64,000 nt of DNA from Leptolyngbya sp. PCC 7375 (GTDB taxonomy: Bacteria; Cyanobacteriota; Cyanobacteriia; Phormidesmidales; Phormidesmidaceae): positions 457,517 through 521,516 of the forward strand of contig NZ_JH993793.1 of assembly GCF_000316115.1 (NCBI RefSeq), in the 5' to 3' direction. The stretch's first letter is position 1. Each line of letters starts with the position of its first letter. The notes below the pieces were generated by a model. That model saw only the letters and a program-made list of their open reading frames with translations. It made no database searches and had not been told where the DNA came from. A program made the position numbers and the translations under genes. Below are positions 28,701 through 35,800 of this stretch, piece after piece.

Positions 28701-29682
28701 GGGCTGGTGTCATGCTCGAGAAGGCGCTCGCTTCAAGAGCAGGAATGTTGTATTTAAGGAACAAATCAACATGGGCCATCTCCTTAGCTGGGGCACGCAG
28801 ATCTGAAATCAAACACATGCCATAGGGAAGATTTAAACCATTCTGTGCCAGCTGGGACTGAATCCGCTGGATCCGGGGTTCCAATTCTGCCGAGCTAAAA
28901 CCGGCACTGCCAAAGAAGCTCAACAGATGCGCCCTACCCATGGCCACCACCAATTGCTCAGACGCCACCCCTCGATACATGGACCCCGTGAAATAACTGG
29001 CGCGGCAGCCGTAGCGCTTTTGAAAAAGCGGACTGCCTAGATCGGCAGTCTGGAGGCCTTCTTTGGGACCTTCTATAGGTATTTCCCTGAGACCCTCTTT
29101 GGAGCCCGTCGATTTGGTGGGGGCAGGCGGCAAATCAGGGCTGTTGCGTTGAATGGCAGATTCTTTTTCGAGCTGAGCATCCGCCGTCGGCAATACTGGA
29201 CGTTCTGGGGATGCAATTGCAATACTCGATGCCCCATTGCCTAAAGAACCTTGAGCCGGTCCCACTCTCTGTTTATCAATTTCCTCTTTCAAGTATTTAG
29301 AGAGGGTCTCCAGTGTGGGGTAATCATAGACCTTGGTCGCCGCAATCTTAATTTGATACTGCTTACTGAGATTGCTGATCCATTCAACACTGACGACTGA
29401 ATCCAAGCCCAAATCGATGAAAGTCTGATCCAGCTCAATGGCCTCTGGTTCCATGTACAAGACATGGGCCAAACTCTCGATCAACTCTTGTTGGAGAATA
29501 TCTAACGACCGATGGCCAGAATCTGACATCGTGGCTGCACGATTACCCGACAGATCACCGCCCGCTGGCTTAATCGCTGTCGGAGATGCAGGCTCAGTAA
29601 CCGTAAGAATCTTCTGCCGTGCCTCTTGTAGACTCAGATCCCCATCACGGAGTTTTTGTAATACATGTCCGTAGCTCATCAT
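16750..29682 (-). CDS. PKS-A: trans-AT polyketide synthase, last subunit (ACP-ER; KS-KR-ACP; KS-ACP3; KS0-ACP-C)
   Basis: 4310 aa. Domains in order: docking-like helix (1-30, VLQKLRDGDLSLQEA); ACP (Ser95); PfaD-type ER (about 215-650); KS (705-1130, Cys874); KR (core from about 1500); ACP (Ser1800); KS (1896-2332, Cys2071); three near-identical ACPs (Ser2639, Ser2809, Ser2975); KS0 (3088-3508, Cys3254 but EANASGM in place of EAHGTGT); ACP (Ser3738); C domain (about 3875-4294, HHFHADG). No AT and no thioesterase. Each KS is followed by the flanking region ending in LPTYPF or similar, as in trans-AT systems. GGAGG at 29685-29689 is only 2 bases from the first ATG but 5 from the second (29679), so translation may start at Met2. 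It follows PKS-B by 135 bases. The N-terminal helix resembles the PKS-B C-terminus, which suggests the two dock. Confidence 0.95.
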   Translation of the reverse strand: MMSYGHVLQKLRDGDLSLQEARQKILTVTEPASPTAIKPAGGDLSGNRAATMSDSGHRSLDILQQELIESLAHVLYMEPEAIELDQTFIDLGLDSVVSVEWISNLSKQYQIKIAATKVYDYPTLETLSKYLKEEIDKQRVGPAQGSLGNGASSIAIASPERPVLPTADAQLEKESAIQRNSPDLPPAPTKSTGSKEGLREIPIEGPKEGLQTADLGSPLFQKRYGCRASYFTGSMYRGVASEQLVVAMGRAHLLSFFGSAGFSSAELEPRIQRIQSQLAQNGLNLPYGMCLISDLRAPAKEMAHVDLFLKYNIPALEASAFSSMTPALVYCRLKGISEEGDRIVFPRRIIAKCSRLEVARLFCSPAPIRIVEDLVAAGRLTQEEAQLSQRVPMASDIAVEADSGGHTDQGVAFCLLPSIIALKDSLVCEHNYGEPILVGCGGGIGTPQAVAAAFALGADFIFTGSINQCTVESGAHDAVKELLSTLTVHDTGIAPAADMFEIGARVQVVRKQTRFPERANRLYQLFQQYSSVESIPQVDREEIEKRFFKRSFAEVWQQVCAYKNKTNPAQIQAAQANPRLQLKLMFQWYMVRSNQSALSGDISEKDNFQIHCGPAMGAFNQWVKGTDLEDWQNRHVAHISDLLLRKACEHIEGKLPQAKLPHIKLSGTEITGGTAVLTAAAHGDKTPAGAIATPGMASQNLDLKRQDIAVIGMAGQFPMAHDITAFWENLRTGRDCISEVSSDRWPLAAYYDPRPEAPGKTYSKWMGVLEDVDKFDPLFFNISPLEAEAMDPQQRLFLQSCWSCIEDAGYNPLTLAGSNCGVFAGCGTGDYGLSFGRVEQDASTLMGSSLSILAARISYVLNLQGPCIAMDTACSSSLVAIASACDSLTLGSSDLALAGGVCVMAGPTMHITTSKAGMLSPDGRCFTFDQRANGFVPGEGVGVVLLKRLADAERDGDRIDGVIRGWGVNQDGKTNGITAPNGDSQTRLEKYVYDRFGLNPENIQLVEAHGTGTKLGDPIEVAGLQASFQEYTSRQHYCALGSVKSNVGHLLAAAGVAGVIKSTLALKHRKLPPTIHFETLNEHIELENSPFYVNTTCRDWQVEANQVRCAAVSGFGFSGTNAHLVIEEYPSVSPANMGTDSPAPAIILLSAKSDDQLREMGENLLRYMDDQFQASGYSLQDLAYTLQVGRAAMSERLAFVVTSTAALKTMLRRYLAGDDEVGFFRGRIQRDQAAMSRLAANSAMHELVEKWITQEEYAKLMELWVDGLDIDWQRLHAGYQRCRVSLPTYPFARERYWRHGAAVANQADSVPGAAPTKLELTASTLLCRPVWPSSPVAADGDNSDNFDRHIVLLVGSFTAQAAMVESRLPGTHCVALSAASADIAHYVETVSCQAFETIKALLLEKTKGKTLVQVLIDSQGTGQLLSSLAGLMRTARLENPAMVGQVIELQPTGDWVARLLENRRRADDIQVRYVDGRRRLLAFEELTDMPDTPCWRDGGIYLITGGAGGLGGVFAEEIATRAVAPHLILVGRSALNDRTKARLQKLTAAGAQVDYQQIDITDEGAVAHLMVDIRRNFGRLDGLLHTAGTIRDNFLTRKPTAEFKAVLAAKVKGSVLLERAARELAPEWIVLFSSCAGVTGNLGQGDYATGNAFMDAFAHWHGANGVANASPTRVVAIDWPLWQAGGMGMDDATLAALCERTGSVPMTRAAGLKAFYQAMASGLAQVMILSGESTRLRHGLLSGMAAPSLSHPLESLPAVDDQELCDRTLAQVKSLLGETINLAQDRINEYEPLERYGIDSILVTKLNLKLGRIFPAVSQTLLFEVRNLRELADHLVDRFRLDCVRWAGLAPVIAAPPTPLSTENRRLQTRQHRSAVLATNPRDDKPQAYRSKGALDIAIIGLSGRYPMAPDVNLFWDNLRDGRDCITEVPAGRWDWRDYYSDESGNIGGHSSKWGGFMDDVDKFDPQFFNISPRVAPFLDPQERLMLEETWKALEDAGYRPQDLQAKPGEETAAHAGVYIGSTYTEYQLLGAESTMAGKLAAFAGNLASIANRVSYALDLHGPSVAVDTMCSSSLTCIHLACQDLKAGRTRLGIVGSVNLTIHPNKYIVLSGGQFLASHGRCKSFGEGGDGYIPSEGIGVVVLKRLADAQRDGDRIYGVIKGSAINHGGRTNGYSVPNPNAQKQVIRQALDEAGIAPQDISYIEAHGTGTKLGDPIEIAGLAKAFEWQPGDPRCWIGSAKSNIGHCEAAAGLAGLTKILLQMKHQQIAPSIHSRVLNPRIDFASTSFEVNQELRDWQPPIINGRPRRRIAGLSSFGAGGSNAHMVIEEYTASSFGLDSQQPMPPAVGLLSSALIVLSAKNESQLRQVVSNLLAFLQTPSQVSDIQLQDIAYTLQVGRKSMEERLGFAVASIEELRHQLSLFLNSASLPGGQMRGRVDGFSTNGELIGPNADVNATVERLVHQGDGSAILQCWVSGYEFDWHRLYGMPLPRRISLPTYPFARQRYWAEKPDDTLNNHHNNNGSGSGSGSGSGSGSGSGKNGATSASRFAATGEKPQLTLSSLPSNSLSPNLAAIGESVRDTPPVRPVAQPVITSQPMEPDLSPSQESLQASLLASLAKTLCMEPDEIRPDKPFIDMGLDSVVGVEWVQHINQEWGVEITAATVYDYPTLRQFTAFIYQKIQALSSTPPLVSQPPAAPSAAPPSSESASGTGELSVASQFAAIVEKPSKRYTLTPLSPNSSPSTSAAMGESAGAAENPGPQAPVAAPPSAPPLPSQESLQASLLASLAKTLCMEPDEIRPDKPFIDMGLDSVVGVEWVQHINQEWGVEITAATVYDYPTLRQFTAFIYQKIQALSSAPSLVSQPPAAPSSSAPPSSGSVSVTSETPVTSQFQATVEKPRHFTLEPLSRNLLSSPPAAVGKSADQGGNPVQSVPQPVAPSHSQESLQASLLVSLAKTLCMEPDEIRPDKPFIDMGLDSVVGVEWVQHINQEWGVEITAATVYDYPTLRQFTAFIYQKIQALSSAPSPLTPLPLTPLPLTPPSESTRVTSEPLNVLESFPVEPPHLPPPPHGSLSRADAVATTNRSATADSRTHDIAVIGMAGRFPGAADLNALWSLLDNGQSAFSPLPNNRGWDLDTIYHPIMHPNKIYGQWGAFLEDIDYFDPLFFQISPKEGASLDPCERLFLEESWKALEDAGIDPNHLSGRRWGVFCGNGGDYSLHLQKVLGYSPRVTLSHVPTRVSHCLNLTGPSQSVDVGCASALLAIAQACDQISMGKCEAAIAGGALIHSTPNTLISSCQLELLSRQAAGHALDVQADGMMPGEAVGVVILKPLAAALADGDRIHGVIEGWGSNHNGKTPGIVTPNVDAQATLFNEVYEGYGIDPTTVTLVEANASGMPMADQAEFQALSRVFASRGHRVCALGTVENNIGHAFHASGMSHFIKTLLALKNQRIPATLNVHKLNESLDLENSPFFINAETIPWSVDPGQVRRAAVSSFGATGSNVHLVVSEAPAMPAPGAATVGTSPVLIALSAQTTGGLRRRCRDLEDWLQSSANGQPTELRRLSANLMLRRTHFGERCALVVSDVTSLREQLLHLSEGQQIEKGFLGSVASDSEVSPALAALAIDKIREVAVTDELSASSQLHEDTLLILADLYVKGVPLDMSACFTKHEKAVMSLPGYSFEKRRCWISEAEPMDASQVTVASSPAGAIIEQLTAFVCELTGLLPTEIQTGHSLRDYGVDSLMGMRLLNRINAFSGMNFDASLLLNDTLEEIAKTIQRASPENSGQWDADVSLSGIQQNQWRHPKFIERLDFEVPSTEGAPSTEAGEAQLERLLNHGLGVWSEDGKLCFEFFQGTQTGESLRSLLMHPGSLQSILVERIRYYPATYMQRFALEASEVNRTTAFNIGQAFWIDAPVNRELLDLAFNDMTQHHSILRTGVRRVGKLWAQVVHHRIETSCHEEQWPEIKDRDTFLEALKTFQKERQSLLFDIHSTPVLEVFLLHNGSDLGAIYFRTHHFHADGFTLFLFQQELYQRYQALVAGSVWTPPTLAAEYAHFALSLFDPANAENTRFWQDYLGKQLQGPMLRDRAEYAGSTSRKAGVLAIDTSIDLLDGARRSSLTLTQMVACAVGVLIYRLTGRNMAVQMVFNLRDRYEFENIFGDFSSSAPLTLDIQSTMTLRDVFACYNQTSLELQMHKRFDFMELIGQLGSSEKWSGISIDSNDRDTLCQVTDFADRMIDLMMEDRDITTSLLVCLEKTGGQLTLQLLHDKSLLSSRTIELFGEAMKELLVKMINEPEFRVLDFQPSPELLQRLDL
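16790..20420 (-). other. Module 11 of PKS-A: KS0-ACP-C, chain release
   Basis: The KS has its Cys (VDVGCASAL) and NNIGHAF, but the EAHGTGT motif is EANASGM, with Asn3389 in place of the catalytic His. It should transfer the chain without extending it. The ACP (YGVDSL) has no beta-branch Trp. The C-terminal domain has the full HHxxxDG motif (HHFHADG, near residue 4010) and ends the protein. The likely role is ester or amide formation with an external alcohol or amine as the release step. No adenylation or PCP domain is nearby, which argues against ordinary NRPS extension. Confidence 0.75.
20571..20615. repeat. 15-bp tandem repeat, three units, in linker
   Basis: GCGGGGTTAAGGGCA is repeated three times, coding a Pro-Leu-Thr linker after the last of the tandem ACPs. 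It is in frame. Confidence 0.9.
20615..20875 (-). repeat. ACP repeat copy 3 (beta-branch ACP, Ser2975)
   Basis: The third of three near-identical ACP-coding repeats. The core from LCMEPDEIRPDKPF through GLDSVVGVEW to the TVYDYPTL segment is unchanged at the protein level. Its 5' end differs slightly (GTGATTCC, TGACCAGC). The Trp lies six residues after the Ser. Confidence 0.9.
21112..21370 (-). repeat. ACP repeat copy 2 (beta-branch ACP, Ser2809)
   Basis: The middle copy. It is almost identical in DNA to the copies 498 and 510 bases away. It also shares the linker sequence GCGGCTGGCGGCTGGGACAC with copy 1, which shows that ACP plus linker was duplicated as a unit. Confidence 0.9.
21592..21893 (-). 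repeat. ACP repeat copy 1 (beta-branch ACP, Ser2639)
   Basis: The first ACP of the triplet in translation order. Its DNA is nearly the same as the other two across about 250 bases, including silent positions, which points to recent duplication or gene conversion. Confidence 0.9.
22075..22122. repeat. Hexanucleotide microsatellite ACTGCC x8 (Gly-Ser linker)
   Basis: Eight perfect ACTGCC units on the + strand code a Gly-Ser run (about residues 2520-2536) between the module 10 KS flank and its first ACP, preceded by an Asn/His stretch. Confidence 0.95.
24170..27570 (-). other. Module 9 of PKS-A: KS-KR-ACP
   Basis: The KS has Cys874 (DTACSSSL), VEAHGTGT and SNVGH, so it should condense. The KR has GGAGGLGG, FSSCAGV and DYATGN, with HTAGTIRD carrying the Asp typical of B-type KRs. 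The ACP is YGIDSI, unflagged. Predicted product: a beta-hydroxyacyl unit. Confidence 0.85.
27730..29520 (-). other. N-terminal ACP (Trp-flagged) and in-line PfaD-type enoyl reductase
   Basis: ACP: GLDSVVSVEW, Ser95 and Trp101. It is followed by a full PfaD-like flavin TIM barrel (about 215-650): FGSAGF, the segment GGIGTPQAVAAAFALGADF and FTGSINQCTVESG. In trans-AT systems this ER is usually separate or fused to the AT. Here it sits inside the assembly line directly after a beta-branch ACP, as if to reduce the branch product to a saturated beta-methyl group. Together with the end of PKS-B it completes module 8. Confidence 0.85.
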
Positions 29683-29817
29683 CGCCTCCGTTCACTCGAT
29701 CATCAAGGTGTTTAAGCCACAGCTCTGTGCATAAGAGTTGGCATCGGTTTCAGCCGACCAGTCGCGGCTACTTACATGTTTGCTAGACGGTCTAAGCGTT
29801 GTCTTAAACTCATGATT
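29683..29817. other. Short gap between PKS-B and PKS-A
   Basis: 135 bases. It contains the PKS-A ribosome-binding site (GGAGG on the minus strand, 29685-29689). I see no terminator, so the two genes are probably co-transcribed. Confidence 0.5.
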
Positions 29818-32800
29818 TCAGGTCTCCATTGAGGCCAAACTAAAGCGTTCAATCAGGCGTTCAGCTGCCGAGATATCGATGTCACCGTGCTGAACGCGCT
29901 GGAGCACATCGTCTAATGAAGGTGTTTTGGCAGATGTCAGCTCGTCCCGAGTAGTCTGCCGCTCCAGCCTGTCAGTCAGAAAGCTGGCAAAGGTGAGAAT
30001 GTTGGGATAGTCATAAATCTTGGTGGCAGCAATCTTGACGTCAAAACGTTGGTTGATCGAGTGAATCCACTCAACACCAATTACCGAATCTAAGCCCATA
30101 TCGGCAAAGGACTCGTCGATCGAAATATCGCTCCTGGCTGCATAGAGAATCTCGGCTAGGGTTTCTACCAGCACATTGACAATTGACTCAGTTGAGGCCG
30201 CCGATGGGACTGCCGATGAAGCCGAGGCGAGAGGCGAGATCGGGCTTGCCTTGTTAGGCAGATCAGAAAGCTCAGTTTTGACGATCAGCGGCGTCTCCTG
30301 ACTAAAGCTCGCTGTAGATGATGGCGGGGTAAGGGAAATGGCGGGCAGCTTGATTGGTAAATGGCCACCATTGTCGTTGGCGGAAGTCTGAACGGTTGGT
30401 AAATGGCCACCATTATCGTTGGCGGAAGTCTGAACGGTTGGTAAATGGCCACCATTGTCGTTGACAGGGGGCCTGACGGTATGGTTCTCAGCAAACCAGA
30501 ATCGTTGCTTGTCAAATGGATAGGTGGGTAAGCTGATGCGTTCCGGCTTAATGTCTCCGTGGAGTTGTGACCAGTCGGGGTCAGCCCCCTCCATCCAGGC
30601 AGCCAGCCAGCTTTCAGGGGTGTCCTTGGGGCCAGGCTGCCGGTTTACGCCACCCCGATGAACCCGACTATGGTGATAGGTCTCTGCCTTTTCACCTGCC
30701 ACAAATGACGTGAGCTTCTCGACGGTCTCATTCAGGTCAGCGGCCACAAAACCAAACCGCTCTGCCATCGCCTCCCGCCCAGTTTGTAGCGTCCAGGCAA
30801 CATTTCTCAACCTGTGGGACGTACCGCCAGCGGTCTGCGTCAAAAAGGCCAGCAGTTTTTCGGCGTACCCCTGGAGACAGCTCATATTCCTGGCGGATAA
30901 AACCATCACCTGGGGATGATCCGCAGGTGGTTCTGGGCTAGCGGTTGCGGGTTGCCCGGAACTATCGGCTTCTAGGTCATAGGCTTCTAATACTACGTGG
31001 GCATTGGCCCCCCCAATGCCGAAGCTGCTAACCCCCGCCCGACGAGGCAGTTCCTGCCCATGGGCATCGAGCGGTGCTGGCCAATTCTGGGTTTCATCAG
31101 CCAGATAAAAGGGTGTTTTCTGAAGTCCCAGATAAGGATTGGGCTCTTTCAAGTGGGGGTTACCCGGGATTTTTTGATGTCGCAGCATTTGGATGACCTT
31201 AATCACCCCGGCCATGCCCGCCGCCGCCTCCAAATGGCCAATATTGGCCTTGACCGACCCTAATCCGCAATGGGGGTCACCGACGTTAAGGCCCTGCCGT
31301 TGATACAACTCGGTGAAGGCCGCTTTCAATCCGTCGATCTCGACGGCATCGCCCATGGCTGTCCCGGTGCCATGGGCTTCGATGTATCCGACGGTGCTTG
31401 GATCAATGCCCGCCCGGGTGTAGGCATCGACGAGCAACGCTTGTTGAGCCACCGGATTGGGGGCTGTGGGAGAGGCCGCTTTGCCGCCATGGTTTTCGGC
31501 ACTGCTGCGAATTAAACAATAAATATGGTCACCGTCTGCCAAGGCCTGATCGAGGGGCTTTAGCCATAGCGCGGCCACCCCTTCACCCCGGCCATAGCCA
31601 TCGGCGCTTTGGTCAAAGGTCTTACAGCGACCGTCCTCGCTCAGAACACCGGCGCGACTGGCGGCGATGGTGATATTTGGGGTCAAGATCAAATTGACGC
31701 CGCCCACTAAGGCGGACTCACAATGGCCCATCCGCATGGCCCCAATGGCGCGATGAATAGCGATTAAAGAGGACGAGCAGGCGGTATCGATGGGCTCACT
31801 GGGACCGTGTAAATCCAACGCATAGGAGATGCGATTGGCAACTACAAAATGGGAAACGAGTAAAGGGCCGTCCAATTCCTGGTCAGAGGCTGCATGTTGG
31901 AGCCAGGCATCTTTATAGTCAGAGGTGGATACCCCCATAAAAACACCGACTTGGCGACCCGAAAACTCACTGGCCCGATAGCCGGCATCTTCGACAGCGG
32001 ACCAAACGGTTTCCATCAGCAGGCGCAGCTGCGGGTCCATGCCGATCGCCTCCCTGGGGGAAATACCAAAAAAGGCCGGATCAAATTGATCCACATCATC
32101 CATAAAACCGGCACATTTGACTTTGGTTTTGCCCCGCTGTTCGAGCGGATCGCCGTAGTACTTCCGCCAGTCCCAGCGCTCCCCTGGCACGTCTGAAATC
32201 AGGTCGCGGTTGGCTTCTAGATGACGCCACAACTCGTCCACATCGGCGGCACCAGGGAAACGGCCACTGATGCCAATGATGGCAATGGGTGACGGTTGCT
32301 CAGGGGACGGTTGCTCAGGGGACGGTTGCCTATTCATGGTGGTGATCGTCTCTTGGGGCGAACTACCAACCCCTGGGGTAGGGGGAGCCGTAGGAGCTTC
32401 TGCTATATGCCCATCTGTTCTCCCATTTGCTCTATTAATGGGAGCAGCGACGGTCTCTTTTGGCGCACTGCGAAAACGACTGGTGGATTCAGGCGGCTTT
32501 GCCAAAACCCTGGCTGGCATATCTGGTACTGGTGGTGTGACCAGCTGCGCCGCTAGGGTCTCCGGATAACGTTCCAGCAGGTGTTTGGCCAGGGACCTTA
32601 GGGAAGATTTGTCGAAAAATAATGTGGGCATCAGATCGAGCTGAAAGCGGCGATTGAGCCGATTTGCAAACTCAGTGAAGGCCAGGGAATCGAAACCATA
32701 TTGGGGCAGTTCCACCTCCGGTTCAATTCTGTCTAAGGGCACCTTTTGCTGATCCGCCACCATGGCCGTCAATGCCTGGAGCGTTTGTTCAAAGGAAACA

Positions 32801-35800
32801 GTGTCGGTGCCTGCCGCAGACTCTTCACTCGCAGTGTTGTCCGTTGAGGTAAACAACTTTGCTCGGATGGCTGCACCCTCACCATGGAGCACCAGCAGAT
32901 GGTCGCGATCGCTTTGCAAACAACGCTCAAATACTGTTATGCCCCTGGCCGTATCCATGGGGGTGAGGCCAGAGTTTTGTTGCAGCAAGGTGGTATGTTC
33001 TGCATCGAGCTGCATACCGCCCTCACGCCAGAGGGGCCAGCCAATGGCAACGGTGCGACCGCAACGGTGCCCTGCACGAACGCTGAGATTACGTTCCCTG
33101 GCAAACAGGTCCATGAACCCATTGGCCGCAGCATAATCGGCCTGCCCTGGGTTACCAAAGGTGCCGGTGAGGGACGAGAACAGCACCATGAAATCTAAGG
33201 GGATATCCCGGGTGACTTCATCTAGGGCCAGGGTGCCAGCGATCTTGGGCTGCATGACCCGCACTGCTTCCTGGGTGGATTTCTTGAGTAAATGGGCGTC
33301 TTCAATCACCCCTGCACAATGGACAATGCCATGTAAGGCTGACTCGGTTTCCAGGATCGAAGCCAGGCTGTTTTCAACGTCGGCACGATCCGCCACATTG
33401 CACTGCAGGTAACGCACCGTCGCCCCTGCCTGGGTTAGGGAATCCAAGACCTGGCGCTTGGGCTGAGACAAGGGTGACCGTCCGCTCAAGACAACACGGG
33501 CCTGACGAGTCACCGCCAGATGTCGGGCCAATTGCAGGCCGACACCGCCAAGACCACCGGTAATCCAAATCACATCACCGGGCGAAATTTCATAAGCTGG
33601 TGCCACCGTGTCAGGCACAATTTCGGCCAGCGAGGCCACAAACCGGTTTTCTTCAGCGTCATAGTATGTCTCAACCTCGCCAAACGGATGACTGAGTTCG
33701 GTGGCCAAAATGCGGAGCCAGCGGTCATCCAATGGGCCTTTCCCAGCAGGGGGCAAGTGGCAAATCCTGGCATCCACGCCCCCCTGCTCCAGCCGCACTG
33801 TCCTAAATAGCCCGGCTAGGGCAGCGTGCATGGGGGAGAAAGCACCGTCTGGCACTGCTAACATAACCGGCTGCATCCTGTCCGAGGCCTGCCCGAGGGT
33901 AGCCTGGATCAGCTTCAAGACCTCCAGAACACTGGATTGTGCTGCCTCTGCCGGGTCGCTAATGGACGAGAGCTGGATGAAACGTGCCCCAGGCCATTGG
34001 GCCTGTAGAGAAGATTGCCAATGGGCGGTATCCCCATTGAGCAGAAACACTGGGGCCGCCGATGGATGCTGAGGCTCAGGGCCATCGCTGGCGGCAATCG
34101 CCTGGGGCCGCCGGTCCAGTACCCCATAAAGAATGTCTGCTGGAATTGCTTCTGGGATATTTTCTGGGGCTGCGTTACTTGGATTAGGCGCTGGGATGGC
34201 GCAGTACCCCTGCATCGAAACCACCACCTGGCCCTGGCCATCGGCGATCGCAATGTCATACTTCATGGCCCGATCGCTGCGGACATTCGCACCATCGTCC
34301 ACAACCTGGGTCACATGGGCAAATGCCTGCTCAGGCAAGTCTCCATGGATCCACAAGGCATCTAAACTGAAGGGCACTGGCGGCCTAACACCTGGACGAC
34401 GAATCATGGACAGCAGATTGGCCGCTTGTACCGCCCCATTCATCATGCTGGGATGGAGGCGGTAGTCCTGAAAGTCATCCCGCACACAGGCTGGCAGTTC
34501 CAGGGTTGCCAGCGCTTCTCCCTGCTTGTGGCGGAAATCTACCAGACTGCGAAAACTCGGACCCAGGTCTGCGGCTAACATGCGATCGCACTCTGATGGT
34601 ACAAGCCTCTCACCGCAACGTTTCCGAATTTCATCAAGGGCAAGGTTGGGAACGGGGCCAGCGAATTCTTCAGGGGCAATCTTTCCCTGGGTATGAACCC
34701 GATCGTCAGCGCTCACCCTATAGAGGACGGTGTCATCCTGGGGTTCTAGCGAGAGCCAAACGTCACGAGGATGGCCGTTCAGGTGAATCAGATGGCTCCA
34801 GATGATCTGCTTCAATCCGGCAACTGGCCTGTCTATCGCTAAACTGCCAGCGACCTGGGCCCATTCTAGGGAAACCACCCCCGGTAGCAGCCCGCCATGA
34901 TCTTTTAGGAAAAACTCCTGCCCCGTTAACCTGTGCAAGTAACGATGCCCCATGGGCGATGCCCCCGCCAATGGCCGGGTGGAAAAGCCCTCAATACGCA
35001 CCGCCAGGTTGCCGTCCCCATCACACACATCAAGATCCAGCTTGATCACGGGGGCGTCGGTGCCGTTGTCCGCAGAGCGTCTTGTCCAGACCCAGGCCTG
35101 GGCGGGACAGACCGAAAAAACAGTGAGTCGCTCGATGGCAAAGGGCACCCGCGATGGCCCACTGGCAAGGGACCGTAATCCGAGCATGGACTGGAAAGCG
35201 GTATCCATTAAACTCGGATGCAGCACATACCCATCGGCTCCACTGGTCGCCACCTCGGGCAGGGCCATGCGCCCTAGGGTTTCTTCCTCGCCCAGCAGCA
35301 GTTCTTGTAGGCCCTGGTAAAAGGGTCCATAGCTCAAACCATCGGAGGCAAAAGCCTGATAACACTGCTGAGCCGAGAGTTGTCCACCCTGCATGCGCTG
35401 TTTGATGGCTGGAATATCCAAGGGCGGCGGCGGCGGTGTTGCGAGCATGGACATTCGTCCGGTGGCGTGAATCAAAGGCATCGTCTCGCCGGTGTCGGTG
35501 CGGCACTCAAATTCAATGCCGTCATCTTGTTCTGTAAGCCCCAACTCCACCGCCAGGCCCCCCGTCGGGACTACCACAGGCCGTAGCCACACAACATTCT
35601 TTAGTTGATAGCCAGATTGATAGCCAGATTGACGGGCCTGGCCATCGACTGACTGGGCGATCGCAAAACGGGCCATTTCTAAGATGCCAACCCCAGGCAA
35701 AACCGTTTGGCCATGCACCACATGGTCGGCCAGAAATGGCTCCTGCCCCGTGAACATAGACCTGAACTGCTGCTGGGAAAAATTAGAGGTGTTGCAATGC

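Noticed and set aside
16750..29682. Acyltransferase or thioesterase domains in PKS-A
   Set aside because: After each KS there is only the flanking region ending in LPTYPF or a similar motif. No GHSxG acyltransferase or GxSxG thioesterase motif was seen. The C-terminus is a condensation domain.
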